Below are positions 45,113 through 55,449 of a stretch of 61,033 nt of DNA, piece after piece (within the stretch, counting starts at the first letter, position 1; every line of letters starts with the position of its first letter). Under the pieces are notes generated by a model that did no database searches, was not told the DNA's origin, and worked only from the letters and a program-made list of their open reading frames with translations. The stretch is from positions 1-61,033 of the forward strand of contig JAHBZS010000027.1 in assembly GCA_019635285.1 (NCBI GenBank), read 5' to 3'. Made by a program: the position numbers and the translations under genes. The DNA is from Rubrivivax sp. Its GTDB lineage: Bacteria > Pseudomonadota > Gammaproteobacteria > Burkholderiales > Burkholderiaceae_C.

Positions 45113-45616
45113 TCAGAGGATCTCGCCGAGCATGCGGTAGTGGCCGGACTGGAAGACCAACGGCATCAGCGGCGCCTCGCTGACGCGCAACACGCGGCCG
45201 ATGAACAGCAGGTGGTCGCCCGCGGGCTGTGCCGACACCTGTTCGCACTCGAACACCGCGGCGCAGCCGCCGAGCACCGGCGCGCCGCCCAGCCCGTCGG
45301 ACCACAGCCCTTCGGCAAACTTGTCCGGCACCGGCGAGGCGAAGCGCCGCGACAGGTCCACCTGGTTTTCGGCCAGCACGTTGATGGCGAAGTGCGACGC
45401 CGCCACGAAGGCCTGCAAATTGGGGCTGGCGCTGCGCAGCGACCACAGCACCAGCGCCGGCTCCAGCGACAGCGCACTGAAGGAATTGGCCGTGAGCCCG
45501 ACCCAGCCGCCGTCGCCCGCACGGCAGCCGACGATGGTCACGCCGGTGGCAAAGCGCCCGAGCGCCGCGCGCAGCACCAGCGCGGGCAGTTCGGCGGAAA
45601 CCAGGTGCTGGTTCAT
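45113..45616 (-). CDS. flavin reductase-like FMN-binding protein
   Basis: 167 aa. Flavin reductase family (HpaC/RutF-like): the N-terminal LGRFATGVTIVGC, VGLTANSFSALSLEPALVLWSL and SHFAINVLAENQ are typical. It would reduce FMN or FAD with NAD(P)H and supply it to a partner monooxygenase, most likely the neighbouring acyl-CoA-dehydrogenase-like protein 14 bp downstream. The start at 45616 lies one base from the crcB stop; the longer reading would overlap crcB. Confidence 0.9.
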   Translation of the reverse strand: MNQHLVSAELPALVLRAALGRFATGVTIVGCRAGDGGWVGLTANSFSALSLEPALVLWSLRSASPNLQAFVAASHFAINVLAENQVDLSRRFASPVPDKFAEGLWSDGLGGAPVLGGCAAVFECEQVSAQPAGDHLLFIGRVLRVSEAPLMPLVFQSGHYRMLGEIL

Positions 45617-45617
45617 C

Positions 45618-46010
45618 TCAGGCGCGCAGCACCCACCGCGCCAGCGCGAAGCCCGCCGCCGCGCAGGCCAGCGACCCCAGCACGTGCGCCGCCGCATGCA
45701 GGCCGGCCAGGCCGAACTGGCCCCGGTCGAGCAACTGCAGCGACTCGCCGGAGAAGGCCGAAAAGGTGGTCAGCCCACCCAGCAGGCCGGTGATGACGAA
45801 GGCCCGCGGCAGCGCCAGCGGCCACTGCTCGAAGCCGATCAGCGCGGCGCCGATCAAGAAGCCGCCGGCGCAGTTGACCAGCAGCGTGCCCAGCGGAAAG
45901 CCTGCCCAGACCGGGTTCAGCCACAGACCCACCCACCAGCGCAGCATGCCGCCGACGGCCGAGCCCAGCGCCACCGCCAGCAGCGTCGTCCAGGGAGCGG
46001 TGGCGACCAT
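45618..46010 (-). CDS. crcB: fluoride ion channel CrcB/Fluc
   Basis: 130 aa with four membrane helices. It shows the Fluc signatures GGMLRWW, GTLLVNCAGGFLIG and GLLGGLTTFSAFSGE, with the pore Asn and the TTFS motif. It exports fluoride passively as a dual-topology dimer. The gap to the upstream moaE gene is only 20 bp, too short for a fluoride riboswitch, so it is expressed with the upstream genes. Confidence 0.94.
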   Translation of the reverse strand: MVATAPWTTLLAVALGSAVGGMLRWWVGLWLNPVWAGFPLGTLLVNCAGGFLIGAALIGFEQWPLALPRAFVITGLLGGLTTFSAFSGESLQLLDRGQFGLAGLHAAAHVLGSLACAAAGFALARWVLRA

Positions 46011-46030
46011 GTCCGCGCTGCGTGCCCGCG

Positions 46031-46507
46031 TCAGCCGGCATTGCCGGAGCGCAGGCCCCAGCGCTCCAGCGCGGCATCGTCGCCGCTGCGCGCGTCGACC
46101 CAGCGTGCGCCGTCGGCGCCCAGTTCCTTCTTCCAGAACGGTGCCTGCGTCTTCAGGTAGTCCATCAGGAACTCGCAGGCCTGGAAGGCCTGCGCACGGT
46201 GCGCCGACGTGACGGCCACCAGCACGATCTGGTCGCCCGCCTGCAGCAGGCCGACGCGGTGCACGACGCGCGCGGCGCGGATGTCGAAGCGCTGCAGCGC
46301 GGCGTCGATCATCGCCTCGATCGCCGACTCGGTCATGCCCGGATAGTGCTCCAGCTCCATGCCGCTCAGCGCCCGGCCGCTGCCGTGCTCGCGCACCGTG
46401 CCGACGAAGGCGACGACCGCGCCGACGCCGGCATCGCCCTCGCGCAACGCCGCCACTTCGGCCGACAGGTCGAAGTCGGCTTCGCGGATGGACACGCGCC
46501 CGGTCAT
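46031..46507 (-). CDS. moaE: molybdopterin synthase catalytic subunit
   Basis: 158 aa. It forms a heterotetramer with MoaD and converts cPMP to molybdopterin. Typical segments are GAVVAFVGTVR, LELEHYPGM-like MELEHYPGM, VVHRVGLLQAGDQIVLVAV, HRAQAFQACEFLMDYLKT and the catalytic-Lys region APFWKKE. It lies 64 bp after moaD in the same run. Confidence 0.96.
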   Translation of the reverse strand: MTGRVSIREADFDLSAEVAALREGDAGVGAVVAFVGTVREHGSGRALSGMELEHYPGMTESAIEAMIDAALQRFDIRAARVVHRVGLLQAGDQIVLVAVTSAHRAQAFQACEFLMDYLKTQAPFWKKELGADGARWVDARSGDDAALERWGLRSGNAG

Positions 46508-46571
46508 CGGCCCACCCTGCGCGCGGCGCGCTCCGGGATGGACGCTGGGGGGCGGCCCGGCGCGTGCATGC

Positions 46572-46823
46572 TCAGCCGCCGGTCACCGGCGGGAAGAAGG
46601 CCACCTCGGCGCCATCGATCAGCGGCGTGCTTTCGTCGCACATGCGCCGGTCCTGCGCGCAGCGCACCGCACGGCCGCGCGCCAGCACCTCGGCGTGGCG
46701 GGCGCTGCTGGCGGCCAAGGCGTCGCGCAGCGCGCCCAGCGTGCTGCCGGCGGGCATGTCGACCGCCTGCTGCGCGCCGAGCGCCTCGCGCAGCGACGCG
46801 AAATAGCGGACCTGGACCTTCAT
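46572..46823 (-). CDS. moaD: molybdopterin synthase sulfur-carrier subunit
   Basis: 83 aa ubiquitin-like protein ending in the required Gly-Gly (PPVTGG). That tail is thiocarboxylated and donates sulfur in the MoaE active site. It starts at 46823 in a 4-nt ATGA overlap with the end of moeA. The N-terminus VQVRYFASLREALG is typical. Confidence 0.95.
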   Translation of the reverse strand: MKVQVRYFASLREALGAQQAVDMPAGSTLGALRDALAASSARHAEVLARGRAVRCAQDRRMCDESTPLIDGAEVAFFPPVTGG

Positions 46824-48064
46824 CGCGCGATCAGTTCGGGCAGAGGCAGGAAGCGTACCGTATCGCCGCGCCGGAAGGCGTGGCCCGGCGGGTTGTCCAC
46901 CAGGCCGTCGGCCCAGACCACCGAGGTCAGCACCGCCGAGCTCTGGTTGGGGAACAGCGACAGGCCGCCCTCGGCATTGAGCCGCACGCGCAGGAACTCG
47001 CGGCGCTTGTCCGCCCTGGGCCAGTCGAAGTCGGCACGCATCGGCACCCCCGCGGGCGGTGCCGGGTCGGCGCCCTGCAGCGCCCGCAGCAGCGGCGCCA
47101 CGCACAGCAAGAAGGTGACGAAGCTGGACACCGGGTTGCCGGGCAGGCCGACGAACAGCGCCTCGGGCCCGCCGGCGCTGCGCACGGCGCCGAAGGCCAG
47201 CGGCTTGCCGGGCTTGATGGCCACCTGCCACACGTCCAGGTGCCCTTCGGCCTGCACCGCGGGCTTCAGATGGTCTTCTTCGCCGACCGACACGCCGCCG
47301 GTGCTGAGGATCAGGTCATGCCCCGCCGCGGCACCGCGCAGCGCGTCGCGCGTGGCCTGCAGGCGGTCGGGCACGATGCCGAAATCGGTGCATTCGCAGC
47401 CGCAGGCCTGCAGCAGCGCGCGCAGCATGAAGCGGTTGGAGTTGTAGATGGCGCCTGGCTTCAGCGGCTGGCCGGGCATGACCAGTTCATCGCCGGTGGA
47501 CAGCAAGGCGACCCGCGGCCGCCGCAGCACCTGCAATTGCGCCGCGCCGACGCTGGCCGCCAGGCCCAGCGCCTGCGGCGTGAGGCGCGCCCCGGCCGCC
47601 AGCACCACGTCGCCGGCACGCACGTCCTCGCCGCGGCGGCGGATCCATTCGCCGGGCAACGGCGCGGTGCGCACGCGCATCGCGCCCAGGCCTGCGCCGG
47701 GCACGGCCTCGGCTTGCTCCTGCATCAGCACCGCATCGGCCCCCGGCGGCACCTGGGCGCCCGTGAAGATGCGCGCGGCGGTCTGTGGCGCCAGCGGCTG
47801 GCCGACCAAGCCGGCCGGAATGCGCTGGGCCACCGGCAGCAGCGCGCCCACGGCGGCGTCGGCCACCCGCAGCGCGTAGCCGTCCATCGAGCTGTTGTCG
47901 GCGCCCGGCACGTCGATGGCCGAACGCACCTCGGCCGCCAGCACGCGCCCCAGCCCGTCGAAGGTGGAGATCGTCTCGGCTTCGGCGATGACACGCTGCG
48001 CCGCGCCCTGAAGCAGGCGCGCCAACGCTTCGTCCAGGCTCAGCAGCGGCGGCCGGTCGCTCAC
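46820..48064 (-). CDS. moeA: molybdopterin molybdenumtransferase MoeA, paralogue 1
   Basis: 414 aa from a GTG at 48064 (GAGGA eight bases upstream). It inserts molybdate into adenylated molybdopterin. Motifs: AIDVPGADNSSMDGYALR, IFTGAQVPPGADAV, RRRGEDV, STGDELV, YNSNRFML, STGGVSVGEEDHLK and GLPGNPVSSFVTF. It is followed by moaD (4-nt overlap) and moaE. A second, divergent MoeA is at 59487-60785. Confidence 0.95.
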   Translation of the reverse strand: MSDRPPLLSLDEALARLLQGAAQRVIAEAETISTFDGLGRVLAAEVRSAIDVPGADNSSMDGYALRVADAAVGALLPVAQRIPAGLVGQPLAPQTAARIFTGAQVPPGADAVLMQEQAEAVPGAGLGAMRVRTAPLPGEWIRRRGEDVRAGDVVLAAGARLTPQALGLAASVGAAQLQVLRRPRVALLSTGDELVMPGQPLKPGAIYNSNRFMLRALLQACGCECTDFGIVPDRLQATRDALRGAAAGHDLILSTGGVSVGEEDHLKPAVQAEGHLDVWQVAIKPGKPLAFGAVRSAGGPEALFVGLPGNPVSSFVTFLLCVAPLLRALQGADPAPPAGVPMRADFDWPRADKRREFLRVRLNAEGGLSLFPNQSSAVLTSVVWADGLVDNPPGHAFRRGDTVRFLPLPELIAR

Positions 48065-48122
48065 GGGAGGGTCCTCATGCTGGCGCCGTCCGCCGTGGGC
48101 GCCCTGCTGCGGCAATGCCTGC

Positions 48123-49525
48123 TCACGTGTGGTCCCGGATGTAGGCCTTGACGCGCTCGGTGTCCGCCGGCAGCACCTGCACGCGCCGGGGCAGCGACTC
48201 GATGCCCTGCAGGGCCGGCGGCCGCGGCGGCTCCACGCCCACCGCCTCGCGGATGGTCTCGGCAAACTTGGCCGGCAGCGCCGTCTCCAGCACCAGCATG
48301 GGCACGCCGTCGCGACGCTGCTCGCGCGCCACCTTCAGGCCGTCGGCGGTGTGCGTGTCGACCATGGTGCCAAAGCGCTGCCAGGTGTCGCGGATGGTGG
48401 CCAGGCGATCGGCGTGCACGCTCTTTCCGGAGGCAAAGCCGAAGCCGGCGATGCGCGCGAACTCGTCGTCGCTGACACGGAAACCGCCTTCGCGCGCGAC
48501 GGCAGTGCCGAACAGCGCGGCCGTGCGCGGCGCATCGCGGCCGACCAGGTCGAACACGAAGCGCTCGAAGTTGCTGGCCTTGCTGATGTCCATCGACGGG
48601 CTCGAGGTCTCGAAGGTCTCGCGGCTGCCGCGCACACGGTAGTGGCCGGTGCGGAAGAACTCGTCGAGCACGTCGTTCTCGTTGGTCGCCGCCACCAGCC
48701 GGCCGATCGGCAGCCCCATCATGCGCGCCACGTGGCCGGCGCAGATGTTGCCGAAGTTGCCCGACGGCACCGTGAAGTCCACCACCTCGCCTTCGGCCTG
48801 GGTCGCCCGGAAGTAGCCGAAGAAGTAGTACACCACCTGGGCCAGCAGCCGTGCCCAGTTGATGGAATTGACCGTGCCGATGTGATGGCGCTGCTTGAAG
48901 GCCAGGTCGTTGGACACCGCCTTGACGATGTCCTGGCAGTCGTCGAACACGCCTTCGATAGCCAGGTTGTGGATGTTCGGGTCCTGCAGGCTGAACATCT
49001 GCGCCTGCTGGAACGGGCTCATGCGCCCCTCGGGCGAGAGCATGAACACGCGCACGCCGCGCTTGCCGCGCATGGCGTATTCGGCCGCGCTGCCGGTGTC
49101 GCCCGAGGTCGCGCCCAGGATGTTCAGCTCGCGGCCGGTGCGCGCCAGCTGGTATTCGAACAGCTGCCCCAGCAGCTGCATCGCCATGTCCTTGAAGGCC
49201 AGCGTCGGGCCGTTGGACAGCGCCTGCAGGTACAGCCCCGGCTCCAGCGGCTTCAGCGGGGTGATCTCTGCGCTGCCGAAGACCTGCGCCGTGTAGGTGC
49301 GGTCGACCAGCGTGCGCAGGTCCGCGGCGGGAATGTCGTCGATGTACAGCGACAGGATCTGAAAGGCCAGCTCCGCGTAGGACAGCTTGCGCCAGCGCGC
49401 CAAGGTGGCCGCGTCGACCTGCGGATAGGCCTGCGGCAGGTACAGGCCGCCGTCCGGCGCCAGGCCTTCGAGCAGGATCTCGCAGAAGTGCCGCGGCGTG
49501 GCGTCGCCGCGGGTGCTGAGGTATT

Positions 49526-49529
<4 letters not shown>
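48123..49529 (-). CDS. thrC: threonine synthase
   Basis: 468 aa. PLP enzyme converting O-phosphohomoserine to threonine. The PLP-Lys is in LAFKDMAMQLLGQ, and other family segments are YLSTRGDATPRHFCEILLEGLAPDGGLYLP, LGATSGDTGSAAEYAMRG and VPSGNFGNICAG. Its ATG overlaps the hom stop by 4 nt (ATGA). It belongs to the older long type of ThrC found in proteobacteria. Confidence 0.97.
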
Positions 49530-50925
<1,396 letters not shown>

Positions 50926-50929
<4 letters not shown>

Positions 50930-52152
50930 TGTGAATGGCGTTTGCGGTAGTGGCCCAGGAAGCGGTCGATGCGGCCGACGGCATCGTGCAGGTCGTCGCT
51001 GTTGGGCAGGAAGACCAGGCGGAAGTGATCGGTCTGCGGCCAGTTGAAGCCGGTGCCCTGCACGATGAGCACCTTCTCCTCGGCCAGCAGTTCGTAGGCC
51101 AGCTGCTGGTCGTCGGCGATCGGGTACATCTTGGGGTCCAGCCGCGGGAACATGTACAGCGCCGCCTTCGGCTTGACCACGCTGACGCCGGGGATCTGCG
51201 TCAGCAGCTCGTAGGCCAGGTCGCGCTGCCGGCACAGCCGTCCGCCCGGGGCCACCAGGTCCTTGATGCTCTGGTAGCCGCCCAGCGCGGTCTGGATGGC
51301 CAGCTGCCCCGGCGTGTTGGCGCACAGGCGCATCGAGGCCAGCATGTTCAGGCCTTCGATGTAGTCGCCGGCGTGGCGCTTGTCGCCGGAGACGATCATC
51401 CAGCCGGCGCGGTAGCCGCAGGAGCGGTAGTTCTTGCTCAACCCGTTGAAGGTGACGAACAGCACGTCGTCGGCCAGGCTGGCGATGCTGGTGTGGGTGT
51501 TGCCGTCGTACAGCGTCTTGTCGTAGATCTCGTCGGCAAAGACGATCAGCTGGTGCTGGCGCGCCAGCTCGACGATCTGCTGCAGCACGTCGGTGGGGTA
51601 CAGCGCGCCGGTGGGGTTGTTCGGGTTGATGACGACGATGGCGCGCGTGTTGGGCGTGATCTTGCGGCGGATGTCGGCAATGTCCGGCGTCCAGTCGGCC
51701 TGCTCGTCGCACAGGTAGTGCACCGGCCGGCCGCCCGACAGCGACACGCCGGCCGTCCACAGCGGGTAGTCCGGCGCCGGCACCAGCACCTCGTCGCCGG
51801 CATCGAGCAGCGCGTTCAGGCTCATCACGATCAGCTCGGACGCGCCGTTGCCCAGGTACACGTCGTCCACGCCGACGTTGGCGATGCGCTTTTCCTGCGA
51901 GTAGTGCACCACCGCCTTGCGCGGTGCGAACAGCCCTTTGCTGTCGGTGTAACCCGCCGAGTGCGGCAGGTTGCGGATCATGTCCTGCACGATCTCGTCC
52001 GGCGGCTCCAGGCCGAACACCGCCAGGTTGCCGATGTTCAGCTTGATGATCTTGTGGCCCTCTTCCTCCATCTGCCGGGCCTTGTCGAGCACCGGGCCGC
52101 GGATGTCGTAGCACACGTCGTGCAGCTTGCTGGACTTCAGAATCGGCTTCAA
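50926..52152 (-). CDS. PLP-dependent aminotransferase (AlaA/AlaT-like)
   Basis: 408 aa from a TTG at 52152 (LKPILKSSKLHDVCYDIRGPVL), with GGGAG eight bases upstream. The alternative TTG at 52176 gives a non-family extension. It is a class I aminotransferase with NPNNPTGALY, ADEIYDKTLYDG and the PLP-Lys in NGLSKNYRSCGYRAGW. It is close to glutamate-pyruvate transaminases that sit before hom and thrC in many Burkholderiales. First gene of the leftward run; its -10 box (TAGAAT) overlaps the -10 of the divergent gene. Confidence 0.93.
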
Positions 52153-52214
52153 CGCGTGGGCTCCCGTGCGTCGCAAAAACCTACAATTCTAGTCGTGCGA
52201 CAGCGAATCCACCC

Positions 52215-52607
52215 ATGAAGATCCAGCCCGACCGGGCCGAAGGCGTCAACATCGTGACGCGCCACGATGCCTCAGGCATCTGGGTCGGCGCCACCCGTCA
52301 TGCGCACAGCCTGCTCGTGCCGTGGCAGGGCGACGTGCAGCGCTGGGCGCCGGCGCGCGTCGAGCAGTTGCATGCCGAGCATTTCGAGCTGGCGCTGGCG
52401 CTGCGCCCGGAACTGGTGATCTTCGGCAGCGGGCCCAGCCATCGCTTCGTGGCCCCGGCGTTGATGCGCAGCCTGATCGAGGCGCGCATCGGCGTCGAGA
52501 CGATGGACACCGCCGCCGCCTGCCGCACCTACAACGTGCTGGCCAGCGAGGGCCGCACGGTGCTGGCGGCGCTGCTGTTCGATCCGGCGCAGAGCCCGCC
52601 GGCTTGA
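52215..52607 (+). CDS. Mth938-like domain protein (DUF498/NDUFAF3-like)
   Basis: 130 aa. It is a small soluble domain with the family pattern RPELVIFGSGPSHRFVAPAL, GVETMDTAAACRTYNVLASEGR and VLAALLF. The human relative is a complex I assembly factor; the bacterial role is unproven. It is divergent from the aminotransferase, with face-to-face -10 boxes TACAAT (52182-52187) and TAGAAT. It is followed by bcp 100 bp downstream. Confidence 0.88.
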   Translation: MKIQPDRAEGVNIVTRHDASGIWVGATRHAHSLLVPWQGDVQRWAPARVEQLHAEHFELALALRPELVIFGSGPSHRFVAPALMRSLIEARIGVETMDTAAACRTYNVLASEGRTVLAALLFDPAQSPPA

Positions 52608-52707
52608 GGCATTGCCGCACGACCCACCGTCATATGGCGGTGATGGCTTGACTTTATAATTGGGGTTTGATGCCGTCACGGGCCCCTGCCGTCGAGAGCC
52701 GAACCAC

Positions 52708-53184
52708 ATGACCCCAGCCGTCAACAAGCCCCTTCCGGAGTTCGAAGCCGTTGCCACCAACGGCGTGAAGTTCACGCCCCAAGCCTACCTTGGCACGGCG
52801 GTCGTGCTGTACTTCTACCCGAAGGATGCGACGCCGGGTTGTACCACCGAGGCCATGCAGTTCCGGGATCGGCACAAGGACTTCGTCAAGGCCGGCGCGG
52901 TGGTGTTCGGCGTGTCGCGGGACAACATGAACTCGCACGAGAAGTTCAAGCAGAACCTGGAACTGCCCTTCGAGCTGATCGCCGACACCGAAGAAAAGCT
53001 GTGCCACATGTTCGGCGTGGTCAAGAACAAGATCATGTACGGCAAGAAGGTCAAGGGCATCGAGCGCAGCACCTTCCTGATCGATGCGCAGGGCGTGCTG
53101 CGCGCCGAATGGCGCGGCATCAAGGTGGCCGGCCACGTGGACGAGGTCTTGAAGGCCGTGAAGCTGCTGAAGAAAGCCGCTTGA
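52708..53184 (+). CDS. bcp: thioredoxin-dependent peroxiredoxin, BCP/PrxQ type
   Basis: 158 aa. The peroxidatic Cys45 is in DATPGCTTEAMQF. The position five residues on, normally the resolving Cys of the CTTEAC motif, is Met50. The only other Cys is C99 (EEKLCHMFG). It may therefore work as a 1-Cys enzyme or use Cys99 in an unusual disulfide. The start at 52708 (MTPAVNK) fits the family; an upstream ATG at 52660 would add 16 non-family residues. A clear rho-independent terminator follows. Confidence 0.93.
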   Translation: MTPAVNKPLPEFEAVATNGVKFTPQAYLGTAVVLYFYPKDATPGCTTEAMQFRDRHKDFVKAGAVVFGVSRDNMNSHEKFKQNLELPFELIADTEEKLCHMFGVVKNKIMYGKKVKGIERSTFLIDAQGVLRAEWRGIKVAGHVDEVLKAVKLLKKAA

Positions 53185-53214
53185 ACATTTCTTTCGCCCG
53201 TTTCCCTGGACTGA

Positions 53215-53238
53215 CGCCGGCCCTGTGCCGGCGTTTTT
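53215..53238 (+). terminator. rho-independent terminator after bcp
   Basis: CGCCGGC-CCTGT-GCCGGCG makes a perfect 7-bp GC stem with a 5-nt loop, followed directly by five T. It is the clearest intrinsic terminator in the window. It lies 30 bp after the bcp stop and 24 bp before the next gene. Confidence 0.9.
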
Positions 53239-53261
53239 GCTGATCGAAGCTCGCCATCCAC

Positions 53262-54917
53262 ATGCCGCTGCCCAAGCCTCCCGCCCAGAAAGCCTCCCTG
53301 CTGTCCGCCGCCGAGTTCGATTCCCAGGCGGCCCCCCGACCCGAGAAGCGCTCGTTGAAGCCGGCCGCGGCGGCCGAAGTGACCCCCCAGCCGCTGGAAC
53401 TGCTGGACAGCCGGGTGGCCGCGGCCGTGTTGCCGCCGCCGAAGACGGCGCCCACGCCACGGGCTCCGGCCGCCCCTGCGGTGGCGCGGCCGCGCAGCAA
53501 GCCAGCGCGCGGCACCGGGCCGGCGAAGCTCTTCGTGCTGGACACCAACGTGCTGATGCACGACCCGATGTCGCTGTTCCGCTTCGACGAGCACGACGTG
53601 TTCCTGCCGATGATCACGCTGGAGGAACTGGACAACCACAAGAAGGGCCTCAGCGAGGTGGCGCGCAATGCGCGCCAGGTCAGCCGCAACCTGGATGCGC
53701 TGGCGTCCTTCACCGACGCCCAGGGCAACATCGACGCCAAGGCCGGCATTCCGCTGAACAAGACCGGCCACAAGGACGCCGGCGGCAAGCTGTTCTTCCA
53801 GACCACGCTGCTCGACGTGGACCTGCCCGCGGGGCTGCCGCAGGGCAAGGCCGACAACCAGATCCTGGGTGTGGTGCGCGCGCTGCGCGAGCAGCAGCCG
53901 GGGCGCGACGTGGTGCTGGTGTCCAAGGACATCAACATGCGCGTCAAGGCGCGCGCGCTGGGGCTGCCGGCCGAGGACTACTTCAACGACAAGACGCTGG
54001 AAGACGGCGACCTGCTGTACACCGGCGTGCTGCCGCTGCCGGCGGACTTCTGGGAGCGCCATGGCAAGACCATGGAGAGCTGGAGCCAGGGCGGCCACAC
54101 CTTCTATCGCATCAGCGGGCCGCTGGTGCCGGCGCTGCTGATCAACCAGTTCGTCTACCTGGAAAGCCCGGGTGCCGCGCCGCTGTACGCGCGCGTCACC
54201 GAGATCACCGGCAAGACCGCGGTGCTGAAGACGCTGCGCGACTACAGCCACGCCAAGAACGCGGTGTGGGGCGTGACCTCGCGCAACCGCGAGCAGAACT
54301 TCGCGCTGAACCTGCTGATGGACCCGGAGTGCGACTTCATCACGCTCACCGGCACGGCCGGTTCGGGCAAGACGCTGATGACGCTGGCCGCGGGCCTGAG
54401 CCAGGTGCTGGACGAGCGCCGCTACACCGAAATCATCGTCACCCGCGTGACGGTGCCGGTGGGTGAGGACATCGGCTTCCTGCCCGGCGACGAGCAGGAG
54501 AAGATGGGCCCGTGGATGGGCGCGCTGGACGACAACCTGGAAGTGCTGGCACGCACCGACACGGCGGCCGGCGAATGGGGCCGCGCCGCCACCAACGACC
54601 TGGTGCGCAGCAAGATCAAGATCAAGAGCCTGAACTTCATGCGCGGGCGCACTTTCCTGAACAAGTTCGTGATCATCGACGAGGCGCAGAACCTGTCGCC
54701 CAAGCAGATGAAGACGCTGATCACCCGCGCCGGCCCGGGCACCAAGATCGTCTGCCTGGGCAACCTGGCGCAGATCGACACGCCCTACCTGACCGAAGGC
54801 TCATCCGGCCTGACCTACGCGGTCGATCGCTTCAAGGGCTGGCCGCACGGCGGCCACGTGACGCTGGCGCGCGGCGAGCGGTCGCGGCTCGCCGACTTCG
54901 CTTCCGAGGTGCTCTGA
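53262..54917 (+). CDS. PIN-PhoH fusion ATPase/ribonuclease
   Basis: 551 aa. A Pro/Ala-rich N-terminal tail (1-85) precedes a PIN domain (about 88-215: FVLDTNVLMHDP, LEELDNHKKG, LVSKDINMRVKA). A PhoH ATPase domain follows (about 345-550) with Walker A GTAGSGKT near residue 365 and Walker B VIIDEAQNL near 470. PIN-PhoH proteins are ATP-dependent RNases/helicases. It is separately transcribed after the bcp terminator. The 532-bp space after it holds the second palindromic repeat. Confidence 0.93.
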   Translation: MPLPKPPAQKASLLSAAEFDSQAAPRPEKRSLKPAAAAEVTPQPLELLDSRVAAAVLPPPKTAPTPRAPAAPAVARPRSKPARGTGPAKLFVLDTNVLMHDPMSLFRFDEHDVFLPMITLEELDNHKKGLSEVARNARQVSRNLDALASFTDAQGNIDAKAGIPLNKTGHKDAGGKLFFQTTLLDVDLPAGLPQGKADNQILGVVRALREQQPGRDVVLVSKDINMRVKARALGLPAEDYFNDKTLEDGDLLYTGVLPLPADFWERHGKTMESWSQGGHTFYRISGPLVPALLINQFVYLESPGAAPLYARVTEITGKTAVLKTLRDYSHAKNAVWGVTSRNREQNFALNLLMDPECDFITLTGTAGSGKTLMTLAAGLSQVLDERRYTEIIVTRVTVPVGEDIGFLPGDEQEKMGPWMGALDDNLEVLARTDTAAGEWGRAATNDLVRSKIKIKSLNFMRGRTFLNKFVIIDEAQNLSPKQMKTLITRAGPGTKIVCLGNLAQIDTPYLTEGSSGLTYAVDRFKGWPHGGHVTLARGERSRLADFASEVL

Positions 54918-55013
54918 TACGGACTTGCGTGCAATCGTCTCGCAGCTAGCTCGGGCTGTCGGCGCGTTGCAGTCGCTCGTCGGAGCGCTGTGATTCTCTG
55001 AGGCCTGCGCGGG

Positions 55014-55116
55014 CCGAGGCTGGTGGGCGAGCGCATCCGCTCATGTCCCCCGACCGCGCCATGAATGGCGCGGTCTCCTCCTTTACTTCCCGGATGCGCT
55101 CGCCCACCAGCCTCGG
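55014..55116 (+). repeat. 103-bp hairpin unit C
   Basis: A perfect 26-bp stem of the CTGGTGGGCGAG type encloses the conserved loop blocks, with an inner palindrome around ATGAAT. It is the counterpart of unit B in reverse complement. Confidence 0.85.
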
Positions 55117-55232
55117 CTTGGCACCGCCAGATCACTGCCGAGGCCGCGAAGACAACAACCGCTTCCCGCGAGCATTGCCGCGGGGCCCAGCGCGGCTGTT
55201 TGTGGGCGCTGCGAAGACCCGGCAGGTGCCTG

Positions 55233-55335
55233 CCGAGGATGACGGGCAAGCGCATCCGGGAAGTAAAGGAGGAGGTCGCGCCGTGCACGGCGCGATCGGG
55301 GGACATGAGCGGATGCGCTTGCCCGTCAGCCTCGG
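55233..55335 (-). repeat. 103-bp hairpin unit D
   Basis: The stem is of the TGACGGGCAAG type with one mismatch. The inner palindrome encloses GTGCAC and the loop blocks match those of unit A in reverse complement. Confidence 0.85.
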
Positions 55336-55449
55336 CTCGCGCGGGCCTTGAAAGGCGACTCACCAAAGGCGGCAAAGCGCCGATTGCCGACTCCAGAATC
55401 TATGCGTTCAATCGCGCGTCGGTCTGACGCTGCGCCGCGAGCGGCGGCG

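Larger units (their letters stand above)
54954..55388. repeat. palindromic dispersed repeat, copy 2 (reverse complement of copy 1)
   Basis: It lies in the 532-bp gap between the convergent PIN-PhoH and DNA-ligase genes. It has hairpins C and D 116 bp apart and inverted terminal parts. Its centre (for example CTTGGCACCGCCAGATCACT) matches the reverse complement of the centre of copy 1. Hairpin D corresponds to A and hairpin C to B. No coding content is credible. Both copies sit between convergent genes, so they may serve as transcription ends. Confidence 0.85.

Noticed and set aside
46011-46030. fluoride riboswitch before crcB
   Set aside because: The gap to moaE is only 20 bp, too short for the aptamer, and no crcB-motif structure is seen.
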